64,000 nucleotides of DNA from Paludibacter propionicigenes WB4 (lineage in GTDB: Bacteria > Bacteroidota > Bacteroidia > Bacteroidales > Paludibacteraceae). Below are positions 37,631 to 47,061 of the stretch, one piece after another. Numbering within the stretch: position 1 is the first letter of the stretch; each line of letters starts with the position of its first letter. The notes below the pieces were generated by a model that saw nothing but the letters and a program-made list of their open reading frames with translations, did not search any database and had not been told where the DNA came from. The translations under genes and the position numbers were made by a program. The DNA is taken from contig NC_014734.1 in the NCBI RefSeq assembly GCF_000183135.1, positions 124,001 through 188,000 on the forward strand. The letters run 5' to 3'.

Positions 37631-37746
37631 AACCCCTAAATCCCCTAAAGGGGACTTTTTGGAGGGTTTGCGTTTTGAGAATTTTATGATTTGTGAATAA
37701 CTTTATTATTTCACTCTTTAAGTCCCCTTTAGGGGATTTAGGGGTT
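37631..37746. repeat. 27-bp exact inverted repeat between ilvD and ilvB
   Basis: The left arm at 37631-37657 (AACCCCTAAATCCCCTAAAG...) is the exact reverse complement of the right arm at 37720-37746; the spacer is 62 bp. The left arm begins one base after the ilvD stop and the right arm ends 8 bp before the ilvB ATG. It belongs with the repeat at 27784-27882. It could fold in the polycistronic mRNA. Confidence 0.92.
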
Positions 37747-37754
37747 ATTATATT

Positions 37755-39455
37755 ATGGAAACAAAAACTAAAATAACAGGAGCTCACGCTTTTATGCAGG
37801 CTCTCGTAAAAGAAGGCGTAGATACCATATTTGGTTATCCGGGCGGTGCTATTATGCCCGTTTTTGATGCGCTTTACGATTACGATAAACATATAAATCA
37901 TATTCTTACACGTCACGAACAAGGAGCAACACATGCTGCTCAGGGTTACGCGCGTGTTTCGGGCAAAGTAGGGGTTTGTCTGGTTACTTCGGGACCTGCT
38001 GCAACCAATACCATTACCGGCATAGGCGATGCCATGTTGGACAGTACACCCATGGTGGTTATCACCGGTCAGGTTGCTACACCACTCTTAGGTACCGATG
38101 CTTTTCAGGAAATCGATGTGGTTGGTATCACACAGCCTATTACTAAATGGGCTTATCAGATTCGTCGCCCCGAAGATATAGCCTGGGCTGTTGCCCGTGC
38201 TTTTTACATAGCGCGTACCGGCCGTCCGGGTCCGGTTGTTCTTGACTTAGCTAAAAGTGCCCAAACTCAGGAAGTGGAATTTGAGTATAAACCCTGCACT
38301 TTTATTCGGAGTTATTTGCCAATTCCCGAATTACAACCTTCGCAGATTGAGGCTGCTGCTGCATTGATTAATGGAGCCAAAAAACCTTTTGCGTTGGTAG
38401 GTCAGGGAGTTGTATTGGCAAATGCAGAAGAGGAATTGAAAGTATTTTTAGAAAAAGGAAATATCCCGGCAGCCTGGACACTGCTTGGTGCTTCGGCTAT
38501 GTCAAGTGATTTCCCTTTGAATAAGGGTTTCTTGGGAATGCACGGAAACGTGGCTCCAAACATGAAGACCAATGAGTGCGATGTGTTGATAGCTATCGGG
38601 ATGCGTTTTGATGACCGTGTAACCGGTGATTTGAAAACGTATGCCAAACAGGCGAAAATTGTACATTTAGATATTGATGCGGCTGAAATTGGCAAGAACG
38701 TAATTCCTGATGCTCCGGTATTGGGAACGGCTAAAGAAACATTGCCGGCATTGACAGCTAAAATTAAAGAAGCGAAACATACTGAATGGATTGCTTCGTT
38801 TGAAGAATACGAAAAACTTGAATTTGAAAAAGTAATACAACGCGAAGTTTATCCTGAATCGGGTGAAATTACGATGGGTGAGGTTATTCATAAGGTATCG
38901 GAAGCTACCAAGAATAATGCGGTTATCGTAACGGATGTGGGACAAAATCAAATGCTTGCTGCACGATATTCAAACTATTCGCAGACTCGAAGTTTAGTTA
39001 CCTCCGGTGGTTTAGGTACCATGGGATTTGGTATTCCGGCTGCTATGGGTGCTAAAATGGGCGCTCCTGATCGTACGGTGTGTATGTTCAGTGGTGATGG
39101 CGGCTTCCAAATGACTATTCAGGAGCTGGGAACAATCATGCAGGAGCAAATCGGAGTGAAAATGATTATTTTGAACAATCATTTCCTTGGGATGGTGCGT
39201 CAATGGCAGGAAATGTTCTTCGAAGAACGTTATTCATTTACCGAAATGGTAAACCCCGACTTTATTGCTATTGCCAAAGCATATCGGATTGATGGAACCG
39301 AAGTTCATAAACGTGAAGAACTTGATGCTGCTATTGCTGACATGCTGAAAGATGATAAACCATATCTATTGGTTGTAAATGTAGAGAAAAAAGGCATGGT
39401 ATTCCCTATGGTTCCGGCCGGTGCTTGCGTTACTAACATTTTATTGGGAGATTAA
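37755..39455 (+). CDS. ilvB: Acetolactate synthase large (catalytic) subunit
   Basis: ThDP-dependent acetohydroxyacid synthase, 566 residues: makes acetolactate or acetohydroxybutyrate, the first common step of branched-chain synthesis. FGYPGGAIMPVFDAL with the catalytic Glu in HEQGATHAAQGYARVSG (about residues 55-70) opens the protein; the metal/ThDP site is GDGGFQMTIQELGT...NNHFLGMVRQWQ. Its stop is 4 bp before the small subunit start, so translation is coupled. Confidence 0.96.
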   Translation: METKTKITGAHAFMQALVKEGVDTIFGYPGGAIMPVFDALYDYDKHINHILTRHEQGATHAAQGYARVSGKVGVCLVTSGPAATNTITGIGDAMLDSTPMVVITGQVATPLLGTDAFQEIDVVGITQPITKWAYQIRRPEDIAWAVARAFYIARTGRPGPVVLDLAKSAQTQEVEFEYKPCTFIRSYLPIPELQPSQIEAAAALINGAKKPFALVGQGVVLANAEEELKVFLEKGNIPAAWTLLGASAMSSDFPLNKGFLGMHGNVAPNMKTNECDVLIAIGMRFDDRVTGDLKTYAKQAKIVHLDIDAAEIGKNVIPDAPVLGTAKETLPALTAKIKEAKHTEWIASFEEYEKLEFEKVIQREVYPESGEITMGEVIHKVSEATKNNAVIVTDVGQNQMLAARYSNYSQTRSLVTSGGLGTMGFGIPAAMGAKMGAPDRTVCMFSGDGGFQMTIQELGTIMQEQIGVKMIILNNHFLGMVRQWQEMFFEERYSFTEMVNPDFIAIAKAYRIDGTEVHKREELDAAIADMLKDDKPYLLVVNVEKKGMVFPMVPAGACVTNILLGD

Positions 39456-39459
39456 AATA

Positions 39460-40008
39460 ATGGAAACTAAATTATACACGATTACCATCTTTTCGGAAAA
39501 CACAGTGGGTTTGTTGGGGCAGATAACCATTATTTTTACCCGACGTTCCATTAATATCGAAACGCTTTCTGTGTCTCCATCGGCTATTAAAGGTATTCAT
39601 AAGTTTACAATAACGCTTTTTGCTACGGAAGATATAGTGTCGAAAGTGGTGAAGCAGATTGATAAACGAATTGATATATTAAAAGCATATTATAATACGG
39701 ATGAAGATTTGGTTTTCCAGGAGATAGCTTTATACAAAGTTGCTACTGAAAAACTGCTCGAAAAAGGCTCAATAGAAGATCTTGTCAGAAAATATCATAT
39801 CCGTATTCTGGAAATGAATAATGATTTTGTAGTTTTGCAAAAGGCCGGTCATTATAACGAAACCCAGCAAATGTTTGAGGAGTTGAGCGGGTCGATAGGT
39901 GTATTGCAGTTTATTCGTTCAGGACGTGTGGCTATTACCCGATCGAAGGTAGAGCGCCTGAGCGATATGCTGAACGCAATACAGGAAAAGTACGGAGAGA
40001 ATAATTGA
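39460..40008 (+). CDS. ilvN: Acetolactate synthase small (regulatory) subunit
   Basis: A 182-residue regulatory subunit giving valine feedback control. The ACT domain (about residues 1-75) reads YTITIFSENTVGLLGQITIIFTRR, with the Gly-Leu-Leu-Gly turn for effector binding; the C-terminal domain (about 90-182) follows. I place the start at the ATG at 39460 (METKLYT), directly after ilvB; an upstream in-frame ATG inside ilvB is unlikely. Confidence 0.93.
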   Translation: METKLYTITIFSENTVGLLGQITIIFTRRSINIETLSVSPSAIKGIHKFTITLFATEDIVSKVVKQIDKRIDILKAYYNTDEDLVFQEIALYKVATEKLLEKGSIEDLVRKYHIRILEMNNDFVVLQKAGHYNETQQMFEELSGSIGVLQFIRSGRVAITRSKVERLSDMLNAIQEKYGENN

Positions 40009-40021
40009 AAACATCGTTTCA

Positions 40022-40768
40022 ATGTCGTTAAAAAAAACATATTCATTTCAGATTCAACCGCAGTTTGTCGATTTTCAATTTCGTGCAACAATGTCTTCGT
40101 TGGGAGATATTTTGCTTACAACGGCTCAGTTTAATGCTGATGACAATGGTTTTGGACTGCGTCGCCTGAACGAAATGGACTGCTCGTGGGTGCTTACGCG
40201 TATGGCCATTGAGATGAACCGGTTTCCGGAACAATACGAGAATATTGAAGTGGAAACATGGGTGGAAGAAGTTGGGCGGGCCAACACGACTCGTAATTTT
40301 TGTATTCGGGATGCTAAGGGTGAAATTATTGGTAATGCATGTTCGGTATGGGTGTTTTTTGATATGAAAACGCGCCGCGCCAAGGATTTGCAAACGCTTG
40401 AGGGTATTCATGACTTTGCAAACGGCGAAGAAGGATTGATTGATAAACCCATTAAATTAGGAGCTGTTGATGGTGATGAATACGATGGTTTCAAGGTGAA
40501 ATACAGTGATATTGATATAAACGGACACGTTAATAGCATACGGTATATTCAATGGATAAGCGATTGCTTTTCATTGAGTTGTTACCGGAAATATCAGGTG
40601 AAGCGATTTGAAATAAACTATGTACACGAAATGCTGTATGGCGATTTTGTGGAAATTGTGGGGATGAAGGTTGAAGATAATGACTTTCGTTTTGAGATAA
40701 AGAAGGATGACAAAATTGCCTGTCGGGCAAGAGTGGTACTGATTCCTAACACTTCTACGGATCTCTGA
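40022..40768 (+). CDS. Acyl-ACP thioesterase (double hot-dog)
   Basis: Hydrolyses acyl-ACP to free fatty acid. 248 residues with two hot-dog halves: N-terminal FQIQPQFVDFQFRATMSSLGD and W-x-L-x-R (WVLTRMAIEMNRFP), then the C-terminal YSDIDINGHVNSIRYIQWI, which bears the Asn/His catalytic residues of the FatA/FatB type. It lies 13 bp after ilvN and before ilvC, a placement kept in many Bacteroidales. A link between branched-chain keto-acid supply and branched fatty acids is possible but inferred. Confidence 0.9.
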   Translation: MSLKKTYSFQIQPQFVDFQFRATMSSLGDILLTTAQFNADDNGFGLRRLNEMDCSWVLTRMAIEMNRFPEQYENIEVETWVEEVGRANTTRNFCIRDAKGEIIGNACSVWVFFDMKTRRAKDLQTLEGIHDFANGEEGLIDKPIKLGAVDGDEYDGFKVKYSDIDINGHVNSIRYIQWISDCFSLSCYRKYQVKRFEINYVHEMLYGDFVEIVGMKVEDNDFRFEIKKDDKIACRARVVLIPNTSTDL

Positions 40769-40834
40769 ATTTTGAGAAAACAGTAATTAGAACAAAATAT
40801 AACAAATAGTATAAACAATTAAAAACTACCCAAA

Positions 40835-40863
40835 AATTCCCCTTATTCAGGGGTTAGGGGTTA
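40835..40863 (+). repeat. Single related repeat arm before ilvC
   Basis: A degenerate member of the CCCCTAAAGGGG repeat set: AATTCCCCTTATTCAGGG then GTTAGGGGTTA. It ends 8 bp before the ilvC ATG. No partner arm is seen. Confidence 0.75.
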
Positions 40864-40871
40864 TTTGTAAC

Positions 40872-42350
40872 ATGGCAAATTATTTTAGCTCACTTCCTCA
40901 TCGCCTGAAAGTTCAGGAACTAGGAAAATGTGATTTTATGCAAAGCAGCGAATTCGCTGATGGAGTGAAAAAACTTATTGGAAAAAAGATCGTGGTGGTA
41001 GGCTGTGGTGCACAGGGTTTGGCTCAGGGTCTTAACATGCGCGACAGTGGTTTGGATATTTCTTATGCATTGCGTCAGGTAGCTATCGACCAAAAAAGGG
41101 CTTCTTATGAAAATGCTAAAAACAACAACTTTGTAGTCGGATCGTTCGAAGAATTGATTCCTACTGCCGATTTAGTAATGAATCTGGCACCTGATAAACA
41201 ACATACTTCGGTAGTAAATCAGGTAATGCCTTTGATGAAAAAAGGAGCTTGTTTATCTTATTCGCATGGTTTCAATATTGTGGAAGAAGGAACTCAAATC
41301 CGCAAAGATATTACAGTTATCATGGTGGCTCCAAAATCGCCTGCATCCGAAGTTCGTGCCGAATATCTTCGCGGTTTCGGTGTTCCTACGCTGATTGCCG
41401 TTCACCCGGAAAATGATCCGAATGGCGACGGATTGGAAATAGCCAAAGCTTATTGCGTGGGTACTGGCGGTCACAAAGCCGGTGTACTTCACTCTTCTTT
41501 CGTGGCTGAAGTAAAATCGGATTTGATGGGTGAGCAAACTATTCTTTGCGGACTGCTGCAAACCGGTTCTATCCTTTCTTTCAACAAAATGGTTGAAAAA
41601 GGAATTGATCCTGCTTATGCATCGAAGTTGGTTCAATATGGTTGGGAAACTATTACCGAAGCCTTGAAAATTGGTGGTATCACCAATATGATGGATCGTC
41701 TTTCTAATCCTGCTAAAATTGAAGCGTTTAAATTGGCTGAAGAGCTTAAAGATATTATGCGTCCATTGTTTATCAAGCACATGGATGATATTTTGTCTGG
41801 CGAATTCTCTAAAACCATGATGGAAGACTGGGCTGCAGGCGACAAAAACTTGTTGACATGGCGTGCCGAAACAGGTGAAACAGCATTCGAAAAAACTCCT
41901 GCAGGTGATGTTGAAATCTCGGAACAAGAGTATTTTGATAATGCTACATTGATGGTTGCGTTTATCAAAGCAGGTGTTGAGTCGGCTTACGAAACTATGA
42001 CTTGTTCGGGTATCAAGAACGAATCGGCTTACTACGAATCGTTGCACGAAACTCCACTTATTGCCAACACCATTGCACGCAAGAAATTGTTCGAAATGAA
42101 CCGCGTTATCTCCGACACGGCTGAGTACGGTTGCTACTTGTTCGATCATGCATGTAAACCGCTTTTGGCTGACTTTATGAAGAAAATTGATACCAACGTT
42201 ATTGGTAAAAACTTCAATGCTAGCAGTAACGGACGTGTTGATAACTTCGAATTGGTAAAAGTCAATGCGGCTATCCGTAATCATTCAATCGAAATTTGTG
42301 GTGCTGAGCTTCGTGCTGCCATGACTGCGATGAAAAAAATTGTAGAATAA
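40872..42350 (+). CDS. ilvC: Ketol-acid reductoisomerase (class II, long form)
   Basis: Isomerises and reduces acetolactate with NADPH. 492 residues marks the class II (long) type. The Rossmann loop is [20 protein letters not shown] (about residues 43-62); Mg-binding acidic residues lie in [15 protein letters not shown] (about 215-229), and a second knotted domain occupies the C-terminal half. Last gene of the operon, followed by a hairpin and terminator. Confidence 0.95.
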   Translation: MANYFSSLPHRLKVQELGKCDFMQSSEFADGVKKLIGKKIVVVGCGAQGLAQGLNMRDSGLDISYALRQVAIDQKRASYENAKNNNFVVGSFEELIPTADLVMNLAPDKQHTSVVNQVMPLMKKGACLSYSHGFNIVEEGTQIRKDITVIMVAPKSPASEVRAEYLRGFGVPTLIAVHPENDPNGDGLEIAKAYCVGTGGHKAGVLHSSFVAEVKSDLMGEQTILCGLLQTGSILSFNKMVEKGIDPAYASKLVQYGWETITEALKIGGITNMMDRLSNPAKIEAFKLAEELKDIMRPLFIKHMDDILSGEFSKTMMEDWAAGDKNLLTWRAETGETAFEKTPAGDVEISEQEYFDNATLMVAFIKAGVESAYETMTCSGIKNESAYYESLHETPLIANTIARKKLFEMNRVISDTAEYGCYLFDHACKPLLADFMKKIDTNVIGKNFNASSNGRVDNFELVKVNAAIRNHSIEICGAELRAAMTAMKKIVE

Positions 42351-42358
42351 TAACCGTA

Positions 42359-42380
42359 GAGACGCAAGGTCTTGCGCCTC
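42359..42380. repeat. Short palindromic repeat after ilvC
   Basis: GAGACGCAAG (42359-42368) pairs, with one mismatch, with CTTGCGCCTC (42371-42380). I associate this type of sequence with short intergenic repeats in Bacteroidetes. A similar element, TTGCG...CGCAA, lies near 42512-42528. Confidence 0.5.
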
Positions 42381-42398
42381 CAACATAACGATAATCAA

Positions 42399-42432
42399 AC
42401 AAGAGCTGTTTCAGATTGGAGACAGCTCTTGT
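42399..42432 (+). terminator. ilv operon terminator
   Basis: ACAAGAGCTGT (42399-42409) pairs exactly with ACAGCTCTTGT (42422-42432), 48 bp past the ilvC stop. The U-rich stretch after it is interrupted. Confidence 0.75.
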
Positions 42433-42602
42433 TGCATTTGTTCTGTTTGTATAAATGATTTTTTGAAGTTTTCGTGGCTAACGGAAATAAGAGGTTTGTT
42501 CAAAGTAACCTTGCGCCAATGACGCAAGCATCTGATAATTAGTGTCTGCGTTAACTATACAAGTTAGGCGAATTGATTGAATTCTACTGTAAATAGGTTA
42601 AT

Positions 42603-43508
42603 TTATAGTGTGGTATATTTTAAGTCATTATGTATTTTATTTTGAATACTCTCAGGAATTTTTTTGAAAGATTGCCAACTTAAAAACCCATTATTATTAA
42701 ACCCGACATTTAAAATTTCAAATTCGATAGAAAAGTCTAATTTATGAAGTTTTTTAACGTTTAGTTGTATCACATATTCCAGTTCCATCTCTTGCAGAAC
42801 AAAGTTAGGATGAATGGCAAAATTCAATTTATTGTTATCTGTTCTTATACTGGGGTATAATAACATGTCTGCAGAGTACTCATTCATACCATACAAATGG
42901 TCGTAACCAATAAAAGATGTAACATAGTGTTGTTCTTTTACAAAACACTCACTTAAATAAACAAAAGCATCGTATGCCTTTCTTTGCAAATTCTCGTTTT
43001 CGCTAAATAAATCTTTAAATTTATCAAATGATACAAAATGACTTTCTGAATCTGAATTTTCAGGCATGTTTTTAGCAAATGTAAAAGTTGCTAGTTTGAC
43101 TTCTTTATTTCCTCTTACTATCCATTTGCTTAAATAGTAAACTTTATCCTTAAAGTCATCTTCATTAACCATTTCGAAAAAGGGTGTTGTTGGAGATTCG
43201 CTACAGTAGAAAACAGGATGGTATGGAATGTTGGCTCGTCCAAATTTAGTAAGTGCAGATGGAGGGTAAGAAAACTCAGATATTAGCCCGATATTCATAT
43301 AATGTCTAGATTCGGTTAATCTCCAATAACTCGTATTATTAATACAAATAGGTCTGAAAAGGATTGGAAATGAATTTTTTGAGTGTTCTAGTAATACCGA
43401 CTTCAATTCTTCAGAAGGTAAGTTTTCGATTTTTTTTAGTTTTTCAATTTCCTTGATGTAATCTTCTACTGAAAAAATATTGTCGTCCATTATCTTATTT
43501 TTTAGCAA
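42603..43508 (-). CDS. Possible RES-domain protein
   Basis: A 301-residue protein in an AT-rich pocket. The stretch FRPICINNTSYWRL...KFGRANIPYHPVFYCSESPTTPFFEM (about residues 52-113) resembles a RES domain, with its Arg, GR-N, YxxES and Glu pattern; RES proteins are NAD+-degrading toxins when paired with an Xre antitoxin. No antitoxin gene flanks it, so a solitary or unrelated member is possible. Start alternatives are the ATG at 43508 or the one encoding MDDN at 43490. The family call is tentative. Confidence 0.55.
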   Translation of the reverse strand: MLKNKIMDDNIFSVEDYIKEIEKLKKIENLPSEELKSVLLEHSKNSFPILFRPICINNTSYWRLTESRHYMNIGLISEFSYPPSALTKFGRANIPYHPVFYCSESPTTPFFEMVNEDDFKDKVYYLSKWIVRGNKEVKLATFTFAKNMPENSDSESHFVSFDKFKDLFSENENLQRKAYDAFVYLSECFVKEQHYVTSFIGYDHLYGMNEYSADMLLYPSIRTDNNKLNFAIHPNFVLQEMELEYVIQLNVKKLHKLDFSIEFEILNVGFNNNGFLSWQSFKKIPESIQNKIHNDLKYTTL

Positions 43509-43593
43509 AGTTCTATGATTGCAAAGAGAAAAACCATTATTTCAGTATTGTTACCTCGCTATCATAAGCAAAGAAACTTCTTTTAACTGCCAT

Positions 43594-45348
43594 TTAATCA
43601 ATTTCAAGTTGTAATCCGTTTTTCAGAATATCAAGTGCCGGGTTTTGTTCAGCCATTATTCTGTAGCGGTCTTCGGGTGATGTAGCGCGCTGTACGGCAG
43701 TTTCCTCCATTACTTTAATCGTCATTTTGACGTGCGAATTTTCCAGTCGGGCATGGATAAAGCTTTGAATATCCTGTTGGAGACGTTTCAATTCTTTTTC
43801 CTGCAGGATGTTGCTTACCGTAATCTCGAAAGTGGTTTTTGACGTCATTTTCGGATATGTGCTCAAAAAGAGACTGGTCATTCTACCCTGTTCGGGGATG
43901 GTTTCGGCAAATTGCTGCCAGGCTTGTAGCAATGCTTCTTCGCTAAAATCTTTATTCAACACCGATGAAGGTGCTTCGTTTACCGTTTCGTTTGCTGCTG
44001 TTTGCTGCTCTATGTTGCTTTTTCCGGGTGCTGTTATCGATATACTTCCCGGACGGACAAAACTAGGTTTTGAATCAGCTACTACATCTTTGGGTTTGGG
44101 AGTTATTACAGGTCGTGTAACAGGCGGGGCTGTTTGCACAGGTGTCGTTACTTTGTTTACTACAGGTTGTGCTACAGTTGGCTCCGAAGTTGCCGCTACC
44201 TGAATTTTTTGAATTGGCGCAGGCTTTTCGTCAGTTAGTATGGACTTTTTTTTTTCATCCGTCAGTTGGCACAGACGAATTAAAGCCAGTTCTACCAGCA
44301 GTCGTTTATTCTTACTTTGTCTGTAGTCAATATCGCAATCATTGCTTATTTTAAGTGCCTGAAACAGAAAATCGGGCGAGCAATTCTGAGCCTGTGTTTT
44401 ATAACGTTCTCCAATGTCGGCTCCCACTTCAAGCAAGCTTATCGTTTGTGGATCTTTGCTTACCAGTACGTCGCGCAGGTGAGAACTGAGTCCGGTGATA
44501 AAATGATGCGCATCAAAGCCTTTGTTCAATACTTCATTGAATAATAGCAGCGACTGGCTTACATCACCTTTCAGGAAGGCTTCCACAAGCTTGAAATAAT
44601 ACTCATAATCCAACACGTTGAGATTCTCAATTACGCCCTGATATGTAATGTTGTTGCCACAGAAGCTCACCAACTGGTCGAATATCGATAATGCATCGCG
44701 CATTCCACCGTCGCTTTTCTGGGCTACTACATTCAGTCCGTTTACATCTACCGTTACGCCTTCTTTTTCGGCCACCATTTGCAGATGTTTAACCGTATCG
44801 GCCACCGTTATCCGGTTGAAATCGTAAATCTGGCAACGCGAGAGAATCGTAGGGATAATCTTATGTTTTTCAGTAGTAGCTAAAATAAAAATAGCATGTG
44901 CAGGTGGCTCCTCCAGAGTTTTCAAAAAAGCGTTGAATGCACCTTGCGACAGCATGTGAACCTCGTCAATGATATAGACGCTATACTTTCCAATTTGTGG
45001 TGGTATGCGCACCTGATCGGTCAGCGATCGGATATCGTCTACACCATTATTCGAAGCTGCATCAAGCTCGTGGATATTGTACGAACGTTGCTCGTTAAAC
45101 GATACACAGGATTCACACTCATTGCAGGCTTCAAAATCGGAAGTAAGATTCTGGCAGTTTATGGTTTTGGCAAATATACGCGCACAGGTAGTTTTACCAA
45201 CTCCACGCGGTCCGCAAAACAGGTAAGCATGGGCCAAATGATTGCTTTTGATGGCGTTTTTGAGGGTTACAGTCAATGAAGATTGACCGACAACCGAGTT
45301 AAACGTCGATGGGCGATATTTGCGCGCCGAAACAATGAAATTTTCCAT
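43594..45348 (-). CDS. dnaX: DNA polymerase III subunits gamma/tau
   Basis: Clamp-loader ATPase, 584 residues. Walker A is GPRGVGKT (residues 46-53). Zinc-finger cysteines are Cys65, 75, 78 and 81. Walker B is IIDEVHMLS and sensor 1 ILATTEKHKI. A Pro/Thr/Val-rich linker (about 370-450) precedes the tau-like C-terminal domain. The ATG at 45348 (MENFIVSARKYRP) is chosen because homologues begin there. A -7 box TATATTTG is at 45379-45386 (minus). I see no clear frameshift signal for gamma formation. Confidence 0.94.
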   Translation of the reverse strand: MENFIVSARKYRPSTFNSVVGQSSLTVTLKNAIKSNHLAHAYLFCGPRGVGKTTCARIFAKTINCQNLTSDFEACNECESCVSFNEQRSYNIHELDAASNNGVDDIRSLTDQVRIPPQIGKYSVYIIDEVHMLSQGAFNAFLKTLEEPPAHAIFILATTEKHKIIPTILSRCQIYDFNRITVADTVKHLQMVAEKEGVTVDVNGLNVVAQKSDGGMRDALSIFDQLVSFCGNNITYQGVIENLNVLDYEYYFKLVEAFLKGDVSQSLLLFNEVLNKGFDAHHFITGLSSHLRDVLVSKDPQTISLLEVGADIGERYKTQAQNCSPDFLFQALKISNDCDIDYRQSKNKRLLVELALIRLCQLTDEKKKSILTDEKPAPIQKIQVAATSEPTVAQPVVNKVTTPVQTAPPVTRPVITPKPKDVVADSKPSFVRPGSISITAPGKSNIEQQTAANETVNEAPSSVLNKDFSEEALLQAWQQFAETIPEQGRMTSLFLSTYPKMTSKTTFEITVSNILQEKELKRLQQDIQSFIHARLENSHVKMTIKVMEETAVQRATSPEDRYRIMAEQNPALDILKNGLQLEID

Positions 45349-45531
45349 AAACCGAATTCTTTTTTCTGCTTTTGAATGCAAATATACTGAAAATAGATGG
45401 TTCGGTTCGCACAAAAAAAAGATTTCTGAAAAAAAAGGATGAACGTAAAATTTGCTTACCTTTGTCAAACAAATATAGATGTTGTCAGACGCCTGAATCC
45501 AGCTTTTTTGCGCTGGTTTGATTGCAATATT

Positions 45532-45837
45532 ATGCCTGAAATAAAGACTAAAGGGAATAGACTCAGAAAGATACTTTTAAATAAATATCTTATTGTGTTT
45601 TTGATTTATGCTGTGCTCGTTACTTTTTTCGACGACCATAGTTTAATTCATCGTTGGCAGTCTCATCAACGCATCGTGGAGATGGAAAAAGAGTTGAAAT
45701 TCTTTCAGGATGAGATAAAAACCAATAAACAAAAGAAAAACGAACTTCAGTCCAGCAAGGAAAATCTGGAAAAATTTGCCCGCGAACATTATTATATGAA
45801 AAGGGAAAACGAAGATATTTTTATAATCAAAGAATGA
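45532..45837 (+). CDS. Septum-formation initiator (DivIC/FtsB-like)
   Basis: A 101-residue cell-division protein. One transmembrane helix (about residues 18-37) is followed by a Lys/Glu-rich coiled coil (about 47-85), then the conserved KFAREHYYMKRENEDIFII end found in DivIC/FtsB. It acts in the divisome with FtsL and FtsQ at midcell. The ATG at 45532 (MPEIKTKG) is the likely start. A -7 box TACCTTTG lies at 45457-45464. Its stop overlaps the next gene by 4 bp (ATGA). Confidence 0.85.
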   Translation: MPEIKTKGNRLRKILLNKYLIVFLIYAVLVTFFDDHSLIHRWQSHQRIVEMEKELKFFQDEIKTNKQKKNELQSSKENLEKFAREHYYMKRENEDIFIIKE

Positions 45838-46172
45838 ACAACCAACAATTTCTGAAATTACTTTTTATAACGGGCGGAACGTTGACTCTGGCCGGTGCTT
45901 TGTGCAAACCGCTCAACGTAGCTTATGCTCCTTATATTTTTTCTACAGGTGCTGCTCTATTGATTATTTATCAGCTGAAAAGTGCGTTTGATAACAAGTC
46001 GGCTGATACACGCCAACGACGTTTGGGAGCCAGTGGCTTTTTATCCAGCGTTGCTCTGGGTTTGGCTGGTTATTTTATGTTTACGGGTACCAAGTATTGG
46101 GTACTCATGCTGTTGATTTATGCGCTTTCCACTCTTTTCCTTAGTTTCAGAGGAGGAGCTGCAAAACAATAA
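45834..46172 (+). CDS. Small membrane protein, unknown
   Basis: A 112-residue protein with about four transmembrane helices (about residues 8-22, 28-46, 65-82 and 85-104). The ATG overlaps the DivIC-like stop (ATGA), so the two genes are translationally coupled and a role in division or the envelope is possible. I do not recognise a named family. It ends before a bidirectional terminator. Confidence 0.8.
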   Translation: MNNQQFLKLLFITGGTLTLAGALCKPLNVAYAPYIFSTGAALLIIYQLKSAFDNKSADTRQRRLGASGFLSSVALGLAGYFMFTGTKYWVLMLLIYALSTLFLSFRGGAAKQ

Positions 46173-46186
46173 AATTTTATTACAAC

Positions 46187-46224
46187 AAAAAGCGCTAATC
46201 TAAAATTTTAGATTAGCGCTTTTT
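46187..46224. terminator. Bidirectional terminator
   Basis: A perfect 38-bp palindrome centred at 46205/46206 (AAAAAGCGCTAATCTAAAA and its complement) sits between the convergent DivIC and OmpH transcription units. T runs occur on both strands. Confidence 0.9.
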
Positions 46225-46242
46225 TGTTCTTCTTTATGAAGG

Positions 46243-46848
46243 TTATTTCTTTGCCGCATAACGTTCGTTAAGCGCTTTGGTTACTTCTTCGGTAATATCA
46301 TAGCCTTTGTCAGCATATAAAACGTTATCACTCGATGTATTGCTAATAATTAATTGGTATTTATGGTCTTTGTTAAACTGTTTCATAAATACATTAATGG
46401 TATCGCGCAGTTGTTCGCTCATTTTTTGTTGAATCTGCATTAATTGTTTACTCAGATTGCCATCCAACTCCTGAAGTTCTTGTTGTTTCTTTTGTAAACG
46501 AGCTTGTTCTTGTTCTGCACGGTCACGACTTAAGAAAGCATTGTTGTTTAATTTTCGTTGAAATTCGTCCATTTCTCCTTTTAATTGAACGGCTTTCGAA
46601 TTAATCGTAGCACGAGATTCCTCTTGTTTTTTGATAAGAGATTCGTTAGCGTCTTTTGCAAATTGATAATGCAATAGCAATGAGTCAACATTTACATAGG
46701 CAATGGGTAATTTGCCGGATATAATGGTGTCTTTCCCTGTTACAGCATGCTTTGTGGCTGAATTTGATTTATTACTTAGTACTAACACAAAAAGAACTAC
46801 AATAGCTACTGCCAGCACGGCATTAATGATGAGAGATAAGTTTTTCAT
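46243..46848 (-). CDS. OmpH/Skp-family periplasmic chaperone-like protein
   Basis: A 201-residue protein. A hydrophobic N-terminal segment (about residues 6-26) anchors or exports it; KLPIAYVNVDSLL (about 48-60) is the OmpH strand, and a long Gln/Glu/Lys coiled coil (about 70-150) forms the tentacle-like arms. The C-terminal HKYQLIISNTSSDNVLYADKGYDIT completes the fold. It should bind unfolded outer-membrane proteins. A -7 box TATCTTTG lies at 46920-46927 (minus). Confidence 0.88.
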   Translation of the reverse strand: MKNLSLIINAVLAVAIVVLFVLVLSNKSNSATKHAVTGKDTIISGKLPIAYVNVDSLLLHYQFAKDANESLIKKQEESRATINSKAVQLKGEMDEFQRKLNNNAFLSRDRAEQEQARLQKKQQELQELDGNLSKQLMQIQQKMSEQLRDTINVFMKQFNKDHKYQLIISNTSSDNVLYADKGYDITEEVTKALNERYAAKK

Positions 46849-47061
46849 TCGCCTAATTAATCTAATGTTGTTTTTAGAGATTTTGATTCAATTCCAACGC
46901 TTTCTTTGAAATCCGACTGCAAAGATAATTTTTTTGAAACATTTCAGTACAAAGGGCATCCGATTTTTAGGAAAAAGAATGTTTAGTTGTATTTATTAAC
47001 TATTGTAGCTCGAATTGCTAAAATTGATAACAGAATAATTTTCATTCTTTTAGGATAAGAA

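Noticed and set aside
37631-37746. Invertible promoter switch between ilvD and ilvB
   Set aside because: Exact inverted repeats flank 62 bp, which could suggest inversion. However no good promoter is seen in the spacer in either orientation, no recombinase is nearby, and similar repeats occur as single arms, which fits a dispersed palindromic element better.
41253-42284. 343-codon open frame antisense to ilvC
   Set aside because: It lies entirely within the well-supported ilvC gene on the other strand, has a Phe/Cys/His-rich composition with no recognisable domain, and is a mirror of codon bias.
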